Assembly: GCA_023391625.1 (NCBI GenBank)
Contig: JAEWAN010000034.1
Span: 682,001 to 746,000, forward strand
DNA from: Bacteroidota bacterium
GTDB lineage: Bacteria > Bacteroidota > Bacteroidia > Bacteroidales > Paludibacteraceae
Length of the DNA: 64,000 bases
Direction of reading: 5' to 3'
This document shows positions 49,228 through 59,400 of the stretch, in pieces. The stretch's first letter is position 1, and every line of letters begins with the position of its first letter. The position numbers and the translations under genes were made by a program. The notes below the pieces were generated by a model. It saw only the letters and a list, made by a program, of their open reading frames with translations, ran no database searches and was not told the origin of the DNA.

Positions 49228-49271
49228 AAAATAAAAGAATCCGATATTTACATATCGGATTCTTTTATTTT
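49228..49271. terminator. Bidirectional terminator between glgP and rfbB
   Basis: Perfect 20-base arms (49228-49247 and 49252-49271) with a 4-base loop; core GAATCCGATAT with A/T flanks. Lies between the glgP stop and the rfbB stop on the opposite strand. Confidence 0.9.
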
Positions 49272-49316
49272 ATAAATATCCCCTTAGAGTATCTAAAGGG
49301 AGAAAGATATCATGAA

Positions 49317-50381
49317 TTATTCTTTTTCCCTGTCAGAATACTGCTTTTCATAATACTTCTGGTATTCCCCATTAATGATATTATCCAGCCACTCTTCATT
49401 CTGTAAATACCAATCTACTGTTTTTTCCAAACCTTCTTCAAACTGTAAGGACGGTTTCCATCCCAATTCTGTCTGCAATTTAGTAGAATCAATAGCGTAA
49501 CGCAAATCGTGTCCGGCGCGATCTTTCACAAAAGTAATAAGCTTCGCCGACTCACCCGATTCACGTCCTAACTTACGGTCCATAATCTCACACAATTTCA
49601 GAATCAGTTCCAGATTTGTCCATTCATTATTTCCCCCGATATTATAAGTTTCACCATCTTTCCCTGTATGAAAAATAATATCAATGGCACGCGCATGATC
49701 ATTAACCCATAACCAGTCACGTACATTTTCTCCCTTGCCATAAATAGGAATCGGTTTATTATGCTTAATATTATTGATGGAAAGCGGTATCAGCTTTTCC
49801 GGGAAATGATTAGCGCCATAATTATTTGAACAGTTAGACACGATCACAGGAAGCCCGTAAGTGTGATAATAAGCCCGGACGAAATGATCTGAACTGGCTT
49901 TAGAAGCCGAATAGGGACTTCGGGGATCATAAGAGGTCTTTTCTGTAAAGAAACCTTCTTTACCCAACGAACCATATACCTCATCGGTAGAAATATGATA
50001 AAAACGTTTTCCGCCCATATTTCCCTTCCATGCATTTTTCGCTGCATTCAACAAATTTGCCGTACCGAAAACGTTTGTGCGGATAAACGCCAGGGGATCT
50101 GTTATAGAACGGTCTACATGCGACTCTGCAGCCAGGTGTATAACACCATCAAACGCATAGCGGGAAAACAACTCTGGAATAAACTTTTCATCAGTAATAT
50201 CTCCTTTTACAAAAGTGTAATTAGGAGCATCCGCTATATCTTTTAAATTTTCCAGATTTCCGGCATATGTCAACGCATCCAAATTGACAATATGATAATC
50301 AGGATATTTTGTTACAAATAAACGAACAACATGAGAGCCGATAAATCCGGCACCTCCGGTTATTAAAATTGTTTTTTTCAT
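49317..50381 (-). CDS. rfbB: dTDP-glucose 4,6-dehydratase
   Basis: Start set at 50381 (MKKTILITGGAGFIGSHVV), 31 codons inside the longest frame, because the NAD-binding Rossmann motif should begin at the N-terminus. The 354-residue protein has TGGAGFIGSH, the motif SHVDRSI, the catalytic DE of STDEVYG and the YxxxK pair in YSASKAS, plus GKGENVRDWLWVNDHA. It makes dTDP-4-keto-6-deoxyglucose, precursor of rhamnose and other deoxysugars. The rfbA, C and D genes are not adjacent, so it supplies a pathway encoded elsewhere. Confidence 0.93.
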   Translation of the reverse strand: MKKTILITGGAGFIGSHVVRLFVTKYPDYHIVNLDALTYAGNLENLKDIADAPNYTFVKGDITDEKFIPELFSRYAFDGVIHLAAESHVDRSITDPLAFIRTNVFGTANLLNAAKNAWKGNMGGKRFYHISTDEVYGSLGKEGFFTEKTSYDPRSPYSASKASSDHFVRAYYHTYGLPVIVSNCSNNYGANHFPEKLIPLSINNIKHNKPIPIYGKGENVRDWLWVNDHARAIDIIFHTGKDGETYNIGGNNEWTNLELILKLCEIMDRKLGRESGESAKLITFVKDRAGHDLRYAIDSTKLQTELGWKPSLQFEEGLEKTVDWYLQNEEWLDNIINGEYQKYYEKQYSDREKE

Positions 50382-50523
50382 TTCTATATCTACTTTTACT
50401 TGATAGATTAAATTCCAATCCCAACCATGTAAACAATGGGGATACAAATATACAACGTTTTTTTTGCTTAACAACTTGTTGAAAACTTTTAGCCAAGGCT
50501 AAACAAAATTCATAAGTTTTCTT

Positions 50524-50531
50524 TACTTTTG
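50524..50531 (+). promoter_or_regulatory. -7 element directly before the HU-SPOR gene
   Basis: TACTTTTG ends five bases before the ATG at 50537, so the transcript would be nearly leaderless. Confidence 0.45.
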
Positions 50532-50536
50532 CAAAG

Positions 50537-51451
50537 ATGGACAAGTTTATCCGACATATTGAGCATTTACTAATCAAGAATGATTTCGTTATTGTTCCGA
50601 ATCTTGGCGGTTTTATAATACAAACACAATCCGCCCGTATTACAGAGAAGAAAATCACCCCTCCCTGTTCCACGGTAGGATTCAATCCGCTAATGCAAGA
50701 CCATGACGGATTACTGGCTCTTTCCATATCCAACGCAGAAAGCATAAGCTACCGGGAGGCTCTTAAAATTATAGATACGGAAACAAAAAGAATAAAAATC
50801 TGTCTTCAACAAGAGAAGCAATTTAAATTCGGTAAACTCGGAGTCCTGTACCTGAACAACGAAAACCAGATTTCTTTTGAACCGACAGCTCAACTAAGCC
50901 TGCTTCCGGTCAACTTCGGGTTAAAACCTGTTTATACAAACAAGTACCAAAGAAAACAAAAGAAATCCATTACAATTACATTACCTTCGAATAAAGTATA
51001 CCGCTATGCAGCTGTTATCCTGTTATTGTTAGGAATATTCTTATTTTCTCCAAGCTTAAATGATTCAGCCCTATCCGATTATGCCAGCTTAGTACCATCG
51101 GTCACACTAACACAAAGTATCCAGGAAGCGGACAATAACCTAAAAGAAAATGCTCTTCTAACCAATCAAACAGAAGAAGAAAAGGGGACAAAACCGGAAG
51201 CCCTGCAACAGGACATCCAATTAAAAGAATATCATATCGTCGTAGCCTGCTTTCCGGACAGGCAGTCTGCAGAACAATACTGTAATCAGTTAAAAAAGAA
51301 AAACAACGAGAATGCCAAAGTCCTGCCCTCTATTAAAACAAACCGGGTTATAATAGAATCATTCCATGATAGAAACACAGCAGTAAGCTATATGCGTAAT
51401 CTAAGAAACAACAACTATGCATTTAAAGATGCCTGGTTGCACCAAGAATAA
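50537..51451 (+). CDS. HU-CCDC81 / SPOR domain membrane protein
   Basis: A 304-residue single-pass protein. The N-terminal 135 residues are the prokaryotic HU/CCDC81-type domains (IEHLLIKNDFVIVPNLGGFIIQ, then FGKLGVLYLNNENQISFEP). One membrane helix (156-171, YAAVILLLLGIFLF) follows. The C-terminus is a SPOR domain (about 230-304, YHIVVACFPDRQSAEQYCNQLK) that binds denuded septal peptidoglycan. The cytoplasmic half may contact DNA or a cytoskeletal partner, so the protein could link chromosome or divisome to septal wall; this is inference. Ends in a strong terminator. Confidence 0.85.
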   Translation: MDKFIRHIEHLLIKNDFVIVPNLGGFIIQTQSARITEKKITPPCSTVGFNPLMQDHDGLLALSISNAESISYREALKIIDTETKRIKICLQQEKQFKFGKLGVLYLNNENQISFEPTAQLSLLPVNFGLKPVYTNKYQRKQKKSITITLPSNKVYRYAAVILLLLGIFLFSPSLNDSALSDYASLVPSVTLTQSIQEADNNLKENALLTNQTEEEKGTKPEALQQDIQLKEYHIVVACFPDRQSAEQYCNQLKKKNNENAKVLPSIKTNRVIIESFHDRNTAVSYMRNLRNNNYAFKDAWLHQE

Positions 51452-51487
51452 AAAAAGCCTGATTATCGATCGGTAATCAGGCTTTTT
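51452..51487 (+). terminator. Terminator of the HU-SPOR gene
   Basis: 14-base perfect arms (AAAAAGCCTGATTA and complement, 51452-51465 and 51474-51487) with an 8-base loop and T run. It starts one base after the stop codon. Confidence 0.92.
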
Positions 51488-52232
51488 CATACAGTTTCAA
51501 TAAAACCAATTATATCCTCTCCTACCTTTCTCTTACCTTATTTAAAATCAAGATATAGAATCTTCATGCCTCCTAATCTCATATACAAAAACAATATATA
51601 CTTTACCAAACAATACCGAAAAGACAGAAACAAACACTATTTTGACTATTCCTTATAAGCCATTCCACAATACCTAATCAAAAAAAGACAAAAGTACAAA
51701 GTCACTTTTTATAAAAAACAGACCACCAGTCATTTTATTACCATCCTATCATTCAAACAACAGAAAAATCAACAACAAACGCTCTAAATACCTTCATTAG
51801 AATTGTTATATTATCCCTTAATCAACAAACTTTATAAAATACGGATAAAAAACCGAATGAAAAACCGCTAAAGTTTCCTATCTTTACTAATTACAAAACT
51901 TTCTAATAGACGATAATTTATTTAACTTGATATTAAACATTACATAAAAACCACTACAGGCAATCTATCATTGAATTTTCCAAAATCAAATAATACCATA
52001 TTCATAAAAGTTTAATATAAAAAACAACACACAAGAAGTCTAAACTTTCTAAATATAATTTTCACGAAAAATTGGCAACAAATAAGATACATTTTACACA
52101 AATAAAATATCTAGAAAACATAAACAATCTTCTTTTGTATCAAAATACCATCAAAACACCAATGAAATTTTATTTCACAAGAAGAAACAATCATTACCAA
52201 TCAACTTTTATTAATCTTTAAAATCATTATTT
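51488..52232. other. AT-rich intergenic region, 745 bases
   Basis: Runs from the HU-SPOR terminator to the next start codon. Very A-rich on the plus strand with stops in all frames; no gene, tRNA or repeat that I can support. It marks the left boundary of the unusual right part of the window. Confidence 0.5.
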
Positions 52233-52967
52233 ATGAAACGTTTATTAAGCATTTTCTTAGCCGCTAATTTTGCAATACTGGCTTTTGGTCAGATAGAAGA
52301 GAAAATGCAAAAAGAGGGAGTCGTAACCGGAGTTATTATAAAAAAAGGAGTGGAAATTCCCGGTTATATAAGAAAGGAAGCAAAAATATCTCAAAATGGA
52401 AGAATATACGGAACTCCGTGGTCTTATCAAGGAGGAATAAAGTTCATTCCTAAAGAAGTATTTGAAACAACTGAGAAAATAAAAAACAAAAATTACGAAT
52501 CATATTCACCTAAGGATTTAGAGGGCTTCAGATACGACAACGATAGCCTGGTGTACGAAACAGTAAAATATTCCGATGCTTCCTCCTTAGGAGTGGGAAC
52601 GATTCCTAAGTTAATATTCATGAGAAAATTAGCAGATGGTAAAATATCACTATACGCGCACTTTAGTGAACCACCTAAAGTTATGGTAGGGACACCTGAA
52701 GATTTTGAACAAGAATATATCAACTGTAATACGCCACATTTTGTATACCGTAAAGGGGCAGATGGAAAACTTAAACTTGTAAGCCTTATGAATATAGAGA
52801 AAGAGCTGGCCGATTGCCCTTACGTTGTTGAAAAACACGCCAACGGAGAATATAATATAGTCGGAAAAAAGAACACAAAATTCAATCGTTTCTTAAACAG
52901 TTCCGACGATCTCCGTGAAGATATACGCTTAACTGTAATTGAAGACTACAACAATAATTGCGAATAA
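52233..52967 (+). CDS. Secreted protein of unknown function
   Basis: A 244-residue protein with signal peptide (MKRLLSIFLAANFAILAFG, cleavage after 19). The mature part has a repeating beta character: KKGVEIPGYIRKEAKI, then a middle domain with GIKFIPKEVFETTEKIKNKNYESYSPKDLEGFRYDND, then TPHFVYRKGADGKLKLV. This resembles small periplasmic proteins that report on a property named in an IKKG...GYI start, but I cannot name a family. It stands isolated between two long non-coding gaps. Confidence 0.65.
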   Translation: MKRLLSIFLAANFAILAFGQIEEKMQKEGVVTGVIIKKGVEIPGYIRKEAKISQNGRIYGTPWSYQGGIKFIPKEVFETTEKIKNKNYESYSPKDLEGFRYDNDSLVYETVKYSDASSLGVGTIPKLIFMRKLADGKISLYAHFSEPPKVMVGTPEDFEQEYINCNTPHFVYRKGADGKLKLVSLMNIEKELADCPYVVEKHANGEYNIVGKKNTKFNRFLNSSDDLREDIRLTVIEDYNNNCE

Positions 52968-53129
52968 ACGAAATAATATTTCATATTCATATAAAAATAT
53001 TTTTTAAAAAGAAGCAATAAATAAGATATGAAGCCACTATTCTAAAAATAGTTACAGACCCTTTATTTACCAAAGATTTTGCAGATACTATAAATTATAA
53101 AAACAAAAATATATCTAATTTCTACGTTC

Positions 53130-53216
53130 TTACATAAAATCACTTCTTTCAAAAAAATGATTTTTCACTTCATCGTTCAATACGGAAGAAACCTCCAGGT
53201 ATTGCTCTAAAAACAA
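53130..53216 (-). pseudogene. Possible coding relic downstream of an orphan terminator
   Basis: Minus-strand stretch reading FLFLEQYLEVSSVLNDEVK then NHFFERSDFM and a stop. Its codon pattern looks like protein (amphipathic helix, balanced residues) unlike the surrounding AT-rich spacer, but it has no start of its own except through the hairpin. No family recognised. Confidence 0.25.
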
Positions 53217-53254
53217 AAACAGAGAAACTTTACTTATAGAAAGTTTCTCTGTTT
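53217..53254. terminator. Orphan terminator hairpin
   Basis: 15-base perfect arms (53217-53231 and 53240-53254; core ACAGAGAAACTTT) with an 8-base loop. On the minus strand it is followed by TTTTTGTTTTT, a strong termination signal, yet no intact minus-strand gene precedes it. Confidence 0.8.
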
Positions 53255-53257
53255 CTT

Positions 53258-53338
53258 TTATGAATAGTAAAGAAGGGCACCAATATTGATGATAATATCC
53301 ATAGTATTGAGATCTAAACCAACAGCAGGAACTATTGA
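53258..53338 (-). pseudogene. Possible 3' end of a lost gene
   Basis: Minus-strand open stretch of 26 codons reading SIVPAVGLDLNTMDIIINIG then ALLYYS, ending in TAA four bases before the hairpin. This is where the end of a gene served by that terminator should be. Upstream the frame closes at TGA. It looks like the surviving C-terminus of a decayed or deleted gene. Confidence 0.3.
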
Positions 53339-53922
53339 TCAACAATCAATTACACAGTTATAAATCAATACTTCTCCTATTAAATTTCAGATAGAAACTT
53401 CACTCCCCTTGGCACATTAATCTACAAGCATAAGCTTAACAATCAAAAATCCATGGAGAAACTACAATAATTCTAACCCACTCTATACCCTTTCAATTAT
53501 ACTAAAACATTTTTCAAGTATATATGTACCAAACATATTCAATAACAAGCTTTTCCCACTATATAATATAAAGTTTACCTGTTGTAAATACTTATTCTTA
53601 GAAAAAATTCTAAAGACAACCGAACATTTAACAACGTTATCAAGCCTTTCAAAACATCTATTTCTACATCTTTCAAAACACTCTTTGATACAAATAGCTG
53701 AATATGAATAATTTTTAATATATGTTCAAATAAAATAGTTGTAATGTAGAAAAGTAGCATGTAAAATATAACTATTATTCAAAGCAAAACATATAATTTT
53801 ACAATTGTTAATACACAACCCAAGGATGATTTAACATGAGTATAAAAATTCTTTCATTTTTCACATCATCTAACAGGTTGTCAAAATAAAAGTTTAATAA
53901 CCCTATAAATAAAAAATGTATT

Positions 53923-54393
53923 ATGGCAAATCTAAAAATTTCAGAATTACCAGAAGCCGGTAAATTACAAGAAACGGATCTTATTCCAATTGTACAACAA
54001 ACTTCTAATAGTAAAATTACCAATAAAGTTTCAATGAAACAATTTATCAACTATATTGAAACTGGAACTTTAGCTGATTTTAAAGCTAAATGTGACAAAG
54101 CCTATGCTTCAAAAAGCCACACCCATGATGCCTCTGAAATTAGTGGAATTTCTGATATACTTAGCGGAATAGACCTCTCCTCTATTAGTTGTCTGGTTCA
54201 ACGGATGAGTACTGTAGAAGACCTGTTAAGTGGCACTTCAAACTGGTGGTATATAGATGATTGCGAAGACAGAAGATACTATAATATAACTGCATTTCTA
54301 AGTACAGTCAGAGATTCAATATGCTGTCTACGATCAGAGATGTCATATATCTATTCATGCTGCTCATGCTCCTCATCACGAAGAACACTATGA
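53923..54393 (+). CDS. Phage tail-fibre-like small protein with Cys-rich tail
   Basis: A 156-residue protein. Residues 3-30 (LKISELPEAGKLQETDLIPIVQQ) match the N-terminal pattern of phage tail-fibre and head-fibre proteins, and SHTHDASEISGI (65-76) is the histidine motif common in fibre shafts. No signal peptide. The C-terminal third is aromatic, then cysteine-rich: Cys 134, 135, 146, 147, 149 lie within the last 23 residues, of eight in total. No phage capsid, tail or lysis genes surround it. The stop overlaps the next start as ATGA (54390-54393), so it is translated with the GT2 gene. It may be the acceptor the glycosyltransferases modify; this is inference. Confidence 0.65.
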   Translation: MANLKISELPEAGKLQETDLIPIVQQTSNSKITNKVSMKQFINYIETGTLADFKAKCDKAYASKSHTHDASEISGISDILSGIDLSSISCLVQRMSTVEDLLSGTSNWWYIDDCEDRRYYNITAFLSTVRDSICCLRSEMSYIYSCCSCSSSRRTL

Positions 54394-55349
54394 AAAAAAT
54401 ATCTCTAATCATTCCACACTATAAAGAAGATTCCAAAACTATTTGGAATCTTCTAAATTCAATTGATATACAACATGGTATATCTTTTAATGACATTGAA
54501 GTCATCATTGTAGATGATTGCGGAGGAGTGGACATTTCCGAAGCAATAATCAAACTGAAACATTACGTTCCTACGGTTATTAAAAATGAAGAAAATATAG
54601 GGTTGGGACGTACCCGTAATGTGGGTTTCGATAATTCCATCGGAGAATATGTCATGTTTTGCGATGCAGATGATATGTTTTTTTCACCTATATCATTAAA
54701 AATGTATATGGATTACATAAATACCGACTCTGCAGACATTGTCACTTCCTTATGGTATGAAGAACTCAATAATCCTAACTTTCGTAATAACCTTGTATTA
54801 CACACAGAAAACAATACATGGGTACACGCCAAATTGTTTCGCAGACAGTATCTAGTCGACAAAAATATTCGTCATCACGAACTCTTCCGAGTACACGAAG
54901 ACGCATACTTTGTTGGCCTTGCCTGGGATTTAGCAAATAAAATCCACCGAATACCGGATATTACATATCTATGGAAATGGAATGATAACTCCCTTGTACG
55001 AACTGACAATTCCTCATTCGATTATAAAACCTTCGGCATTTTTGTTGAGGCTTTCAGTGAGGCATTCAAACAAATAGAAAAATTCCACCCAGAGAAATGT
55101 ACTTATAAAGCCGTACACTTCTTTTGCTCGGGTTATTTCATCCTACATCGCAGCTCATTCCTTTCCGAAGATGGTATGTTTCATTTAAGTGAAGTATACG
55201 ATCATTTCAGAAAAGCTTATCAAACATTCGGAAGCTATTATGATAATGCTCCGAAAGCAATGATAGCTGATACACTATTGAATGCTGGTAAAGACCACAA
55301 AGGCCCGACCCTGCTACCTTTCGAATCATTTATGAACAGAATTATGTAA
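54390..55349 (+). CDS. GT2 family glycosyltransferase, first of a pair
   Basis: Start set at 54390 (MKKISLIIPHYKE) instead of an upstream in-frame ATG at 54321, since the GT-A fold begins here and the ATGA overlap with the fibre gene favours coupling. A 319-residue inverting GT-A enzyme: VDD at 41-43, DxD-type DADD at 92-95, acceptor-side WVHAKLFRRQYL (about 144-155) and the likely catalytic Glu170-Asp171 in RVHEDAYF. No membrane helix. The sugar and acceptor cannot be read from sequence. Similar GTs occur beside fibre genes in Bacteroidota phages, from memory. Confidence 0.85.
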   Translation: MKKISLIIPHYKEDSKTIWNLLNSIDIQHGISFNDIEVIIVDDCGGVDISEAIIKLKHYVPTVIKNEENIGLGRTRNVGFDNSIGEYVMFCDADDMFFSPISLKMYMDYINTDSADIVTSLWYEELNNPNFRNNLVLHTENNTWVHAKLFRRQYLVDKNIRHHELFRVHEDAYFVGLAWDLANKIHRIPDITYLWKWNDNSLVRTDNSSFDYKTFGIFVEAFSEAFKQIEKFHPEKCTYKAVHFFCSGYFILHRSSFLSEDGMFHLSEVYDHFRKAYQTFGSYYDNAPKAMIADTLLNAGKDHKGPTLLPFESFMNRIM

Positions 55350-55351
55350 CT

Positions 55352-56287
55352 ATGGCTATACTAACTATTGCAATACCTTTTCATGGAGATAAACTATCCC
55401 TCCTAATTCAATTATTAAAATCCATTGACAATCAGATACAAGTTGATTATTCCAAAATTAAAGTACTAGTAAGTAATGACGGAGGTATGGAACTGGATAT
55501 TACTGATATCAATGCTTCTATACTTAACTATTCAATTAAAGTTATTCATAATCCGGAATGTAACGGGTCTTCCTATAATCGGCAAATTTTAGTTGACAAT
55601 ATCAATACAACATATTTTACCTTTGTAGATTACGACGATATTCTTGTAAATGCCGCATCATTAGCCTGCATGCTTCATGAGCTAGAACATGTAGAAGAAC
55701 ATGACGTTTTCGCATTTCCTTTTCTAAAAGAAACTACAACCGGTGAATTCATTGACCAAACCATGCAAGACGGTTATTTACACGGAAAAGTATTCCGGAC
55801 AACCTACATCAGAAAAATAGGATTGAAATTTTTACCAAATATTCATTATCACACGGATACTTATTTTTCTAAAGCTGCTTTAGATAACACGACCAGAATA
55901 TATACCCCAAAAAATTTATTTTTGTTATATCTGAATAATAATTCTATGAATAAAGAATCTGATTATAACCGGGAAGGCTTTTTTGACTTCGCACAATCAC
56001 AAATTCAAAGACTGGAGTTTGCAGAAAAAACAAAAAAATGTCAAAATATATCAGAAGTAATTATGAATACGTTTATGTATCTATTTGCATCCTATTGTGA
56101 GAATGATTATGCCAAACAAAATGCGAATAGATTTAAAGAGTTGGTCCATCCGATTTATGAACGATATAAATCTTTTTTGCTTGATCGCAAAAATCATTCT
56201 ATTGCTCAACAAATGGAAGAACAATTTAACATAAGAAATACTCCTATGTTTTTATATAACTTTTATTCGTTTTGGGCTGGATTCTAA
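55352..56287 (+). CDS. GT2 family glycosyltransferase, second of a pair
   Basis: A 311-residue GT-A enzyme that starts two bases after the previous stop. Its motifs align with those of its neighbour: SNDGG at 41-45, DYDD at 93-96, the segment YLHGKVFRTTYI and HTDTYF where the neighbour has HEDAYF, so the two are paralogues. The change of the Glu-Asp pair to Thr-Asp leaves one likely catalytic base. Probably adds the next sugar of a short glycan. Confidence 0.85.
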   Translation: MAILTIAIPFHGDKLSLLIQLLKSIDNQIQVDYSKIKVLVSNDGGMELDITDINASILNYSIKVIHNPECNGSSYNRQILVDNINTTYFTFVDYDDILVNAASLACMLHELEHVEEHDVFAFPFLKETTTGEFIDQTMQDGYLHGKVFRTTYIRKIGLKFLPNIHYHTDTYFSKAALDNTTRIYTPKNLFLLYLNNNSMNKESDYNREGFFDFAQSQIQRLEFAEKTKKCQNISEVIMNTFMYLFASYCENDYAKQNANRFKELVHPIYERYKSFLLDRKNHSIAQQMEEQFNIRNTPMFLYNFYSFWAGF

Positions 56288-56479
56288 TCCCTTTATCATA
56301 TTATAACTAACTTTTAATATCCTTTACAAAAAGTATCAAGGAATATGATTCAACACTTCGTAAACAATTATTCGAACATTAAATTCATAAATATTTAAAT
56401 TAGCTTGCATCTAATTTTAGAATAATTTAATTTAAAAATATCATTTATATCCATTTTACAATACTAAAAACATCCTAAT

Positions 56480-59400
56480 ATGTATTTTTTTACAGATATT
56501 GACCTATTACAAAATCAAATAGAAGACGAAGCCTTTGGCCCCGTCAGCAAATTTGAATCAACTCAATACAGAGTAACAAGCCTACATCATGCGACTAAAG
56601 ATTCTAATGCCTATGCTATTTGCAATGGACTGGTTTTTGCCCAAGATATAGGGAACGGAAGATGTAATGTAATATTAAAACCTACTCAACAACAACGTAT
56701 GCTAGCATACCCCATAAAGTATTTTATTTACAAAGGTCTATATATAAAATCTATTATTGACGAGAATTCTCCTTATTATATAAAAACACCTGATAATACA
56801 AATGACGACATTAAAATGTCATTACTAAACATAATAAAAAAATCACAAGATTATAGAAACTCATCTTACGATAAATTACACAATAATCCTGAAGGTACAA
56901 CACAACAAAGAGCAACTATCAATGCATTAGGGTTCAATTTAAAATCTAATGCGCAAGGAAGTGAACGTTTACCTGACAATAACTTTATCGATGAAATCTT
57001 TCAAAAAAATGATATAGATCAATTTCCACGTGTGACAGGAGGGAGTATTTTAGGTAAATTTCCTAAAGACAAATTCGGATTTGAAATAATCTTAGAAGGT
57101 GTAGGCAAAGGTCCCATAATGCAAGTTGCTCGGAATAACCAAACAATTATTTCATATAATCCAGATGTAGAAACAGAACTAGACAAATTTGCAGAAAGAA
57201 ATGAACAAGAAAAAATTCTAAATTATATAGATCCATGTTGTTTCTTCGCTTCATTTTATAAAGCGACTGACGCCCCTTTTAACAAAGCTAAATTAAAAAA
57301 AACCGATATATACAGTTTTTATAGTAATTCTAAAAAAGCGAATCAACTTAACAACGAAGAACTATACAATACTATATTATCCAAATACTATACAGTTAAC
57401 CGTATTTATTTAGACATCAGAAATGAACATAATCATAGTTTAAATTACTATAAAAATTATAATGTACCTGAGTCTGAGTACGCAAAAATAAAAATAGCAT
57501 GTGATACCAATGATACACAAAAGGTCGACTACAACACCCACGGCTGGCCTATTTATATAATAGATACTAAAACATTAAAAAACTCTACAGCAATATGTAA
57601 CACCATTTCACTTAAACTGCCAATAAAGGATAACTCCCTACCTACTTTATTTTTATCTCAAGGATATTTCTATACTACTTACCCATCAAGAAATAATAAC
57701 TTAGTAGATATTTTTCCTGACCAAACAGATGAAGAATATAGTATTATCCGAAAAATAGCGATTCCCAAGTTGAACAATGAGATTACAGTTCCTAATTATG
57801 TAAACATCAGATACATAAAAAGAATCACTAATCAGCCTATTAGCTCGCCAAATTATGTATTAAAAGCAGAACATTATATAGATAATTTATTTGAATTAAC
57901 TCAACTGATAAACTCTAACGGACCAATAATTCCATTTAACAATAATGACATTACACAATGGGCCTATACAGGCATTGATGCGTTTGTTGATAAAAGTGCT
58001 AACTACGGTAATTCCTACATTGCTCAAATAGGAATAGCTAAAGATTTAAACTCAGTTTCTTTTTTTGCTTTATCAGATAATGAAAATTTCATTGCTGGTT
58101 CTAGCAACAACAATTCTTTTCAAACAACAATAACAAAAGATTTTCCATATTATAACAATATGGGATTAACAATAAAAACAGTAAATAATGGAAGTAATAC
58201 TTTTCAAGTTGGCATTTCTGATTTACTTCCGGACAGTATATTCGATTTACCATTCAATCCTAATACATTGAAAGGTGATGGTCGCAGTTTAATTCTAATC
58301 AGCATAAGCGATACTGAATTTGAAATAATCCAACAAAAAAGCTCTTTATTAGAAGAAGAATATGACAAACGTCTTGCTTTAAAAAAACATGACACAGAAT
58401 TTGTTTTTGAAGGAAAAAGCTATTTACAATATGAAATTATAATAAGAGGATATATCATTGATGAAAAAAAAGACCTAACACCTCATGATGTACAAACTGA
58501 AATATACATTATTAAATTAAAAGAAGATACAAACAGACTATTTTGTTCACAAGGATATCTAATGAATTTGCAAATAGAAACATCAACAAATAAAAACAAG
58601 AAAGATTCAAAAAAAAGTTTTTTGTCTAAAGATTTTCAATTAAATATAAGAAAGCAACCATATATACCACAAGAAGATAATCTAAGTAATGTACTAATTA
58701 CCGCATTTAGTACAACACAATTTAACGTTTTAGGAAAATTAGAAGATAAAGATAAACATGTATGGTACTATGTTGAATGGGAACAAGAATTAATAGGGCT
58801 TCAACCTAATGATAATACAAAATCATGTAAAATACCTTCTGGAAGAGGTTGGCTAAGACCTAACGCAAATGACAACGATAAATTTGACAGGGCATTCTAT
58901 TTCGTAGTTTCATCAAAAAAATTTATATCAGATCTAACTGAATTAAACAAAAATTTAGATAAAAAACAAATAGATGCAGGCTACTCTATAGATACAATGC
59001 AGCAACGAATAACCAGATTGAGACAAATGACACATAAAAAAGGAAATCTACCACAACTAGATCTCATCGGAACTCTTTTTAATGATGTTATTGGAAGTTC
59101 TGCAGTTGATCCTAAAGCAGAATATCTGAACGAATTAGAGTATGAAGGCGGAACTAAAGAATTTATCGATAATTTTAACATAGATACAAAAATACAGATA
59201 TTTAGAGATTATATGGGTATTAATATTGGTGATACAGTAATTGATTTACATCATTTATTTGTTGGGTTAGATGTGCTAAACCACTTTAATATAGACAAGA
59301 AACCCTTCTTACTCCTAGATATATTATCTAAGCTCACAAATGTACCTAAAACATACGGGAATAATGTTGACAGTGCTACATGGGCAGGAGATTTAGGCGC

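Larger units (their letters stand above)
52968..53922. other. AT-rich intergenic region of 955 bases with gene relics
   Basis: No complete gene. Between 53127 and 53340 two short coding-like stretches on the minus strand flank a perfect terminator hairpin (separate entries). The remainder is AT-rich with stops in all frames. Confidence 0.55.

Noticed and set aside
53575..54050. Short minus-strand frames (61 and 80 codons) before and across the fibre gene
   Set aside because: Hydrophobic AT-rich noise; the second overlaps the fibre gene, whose motifs are on the plus strand.
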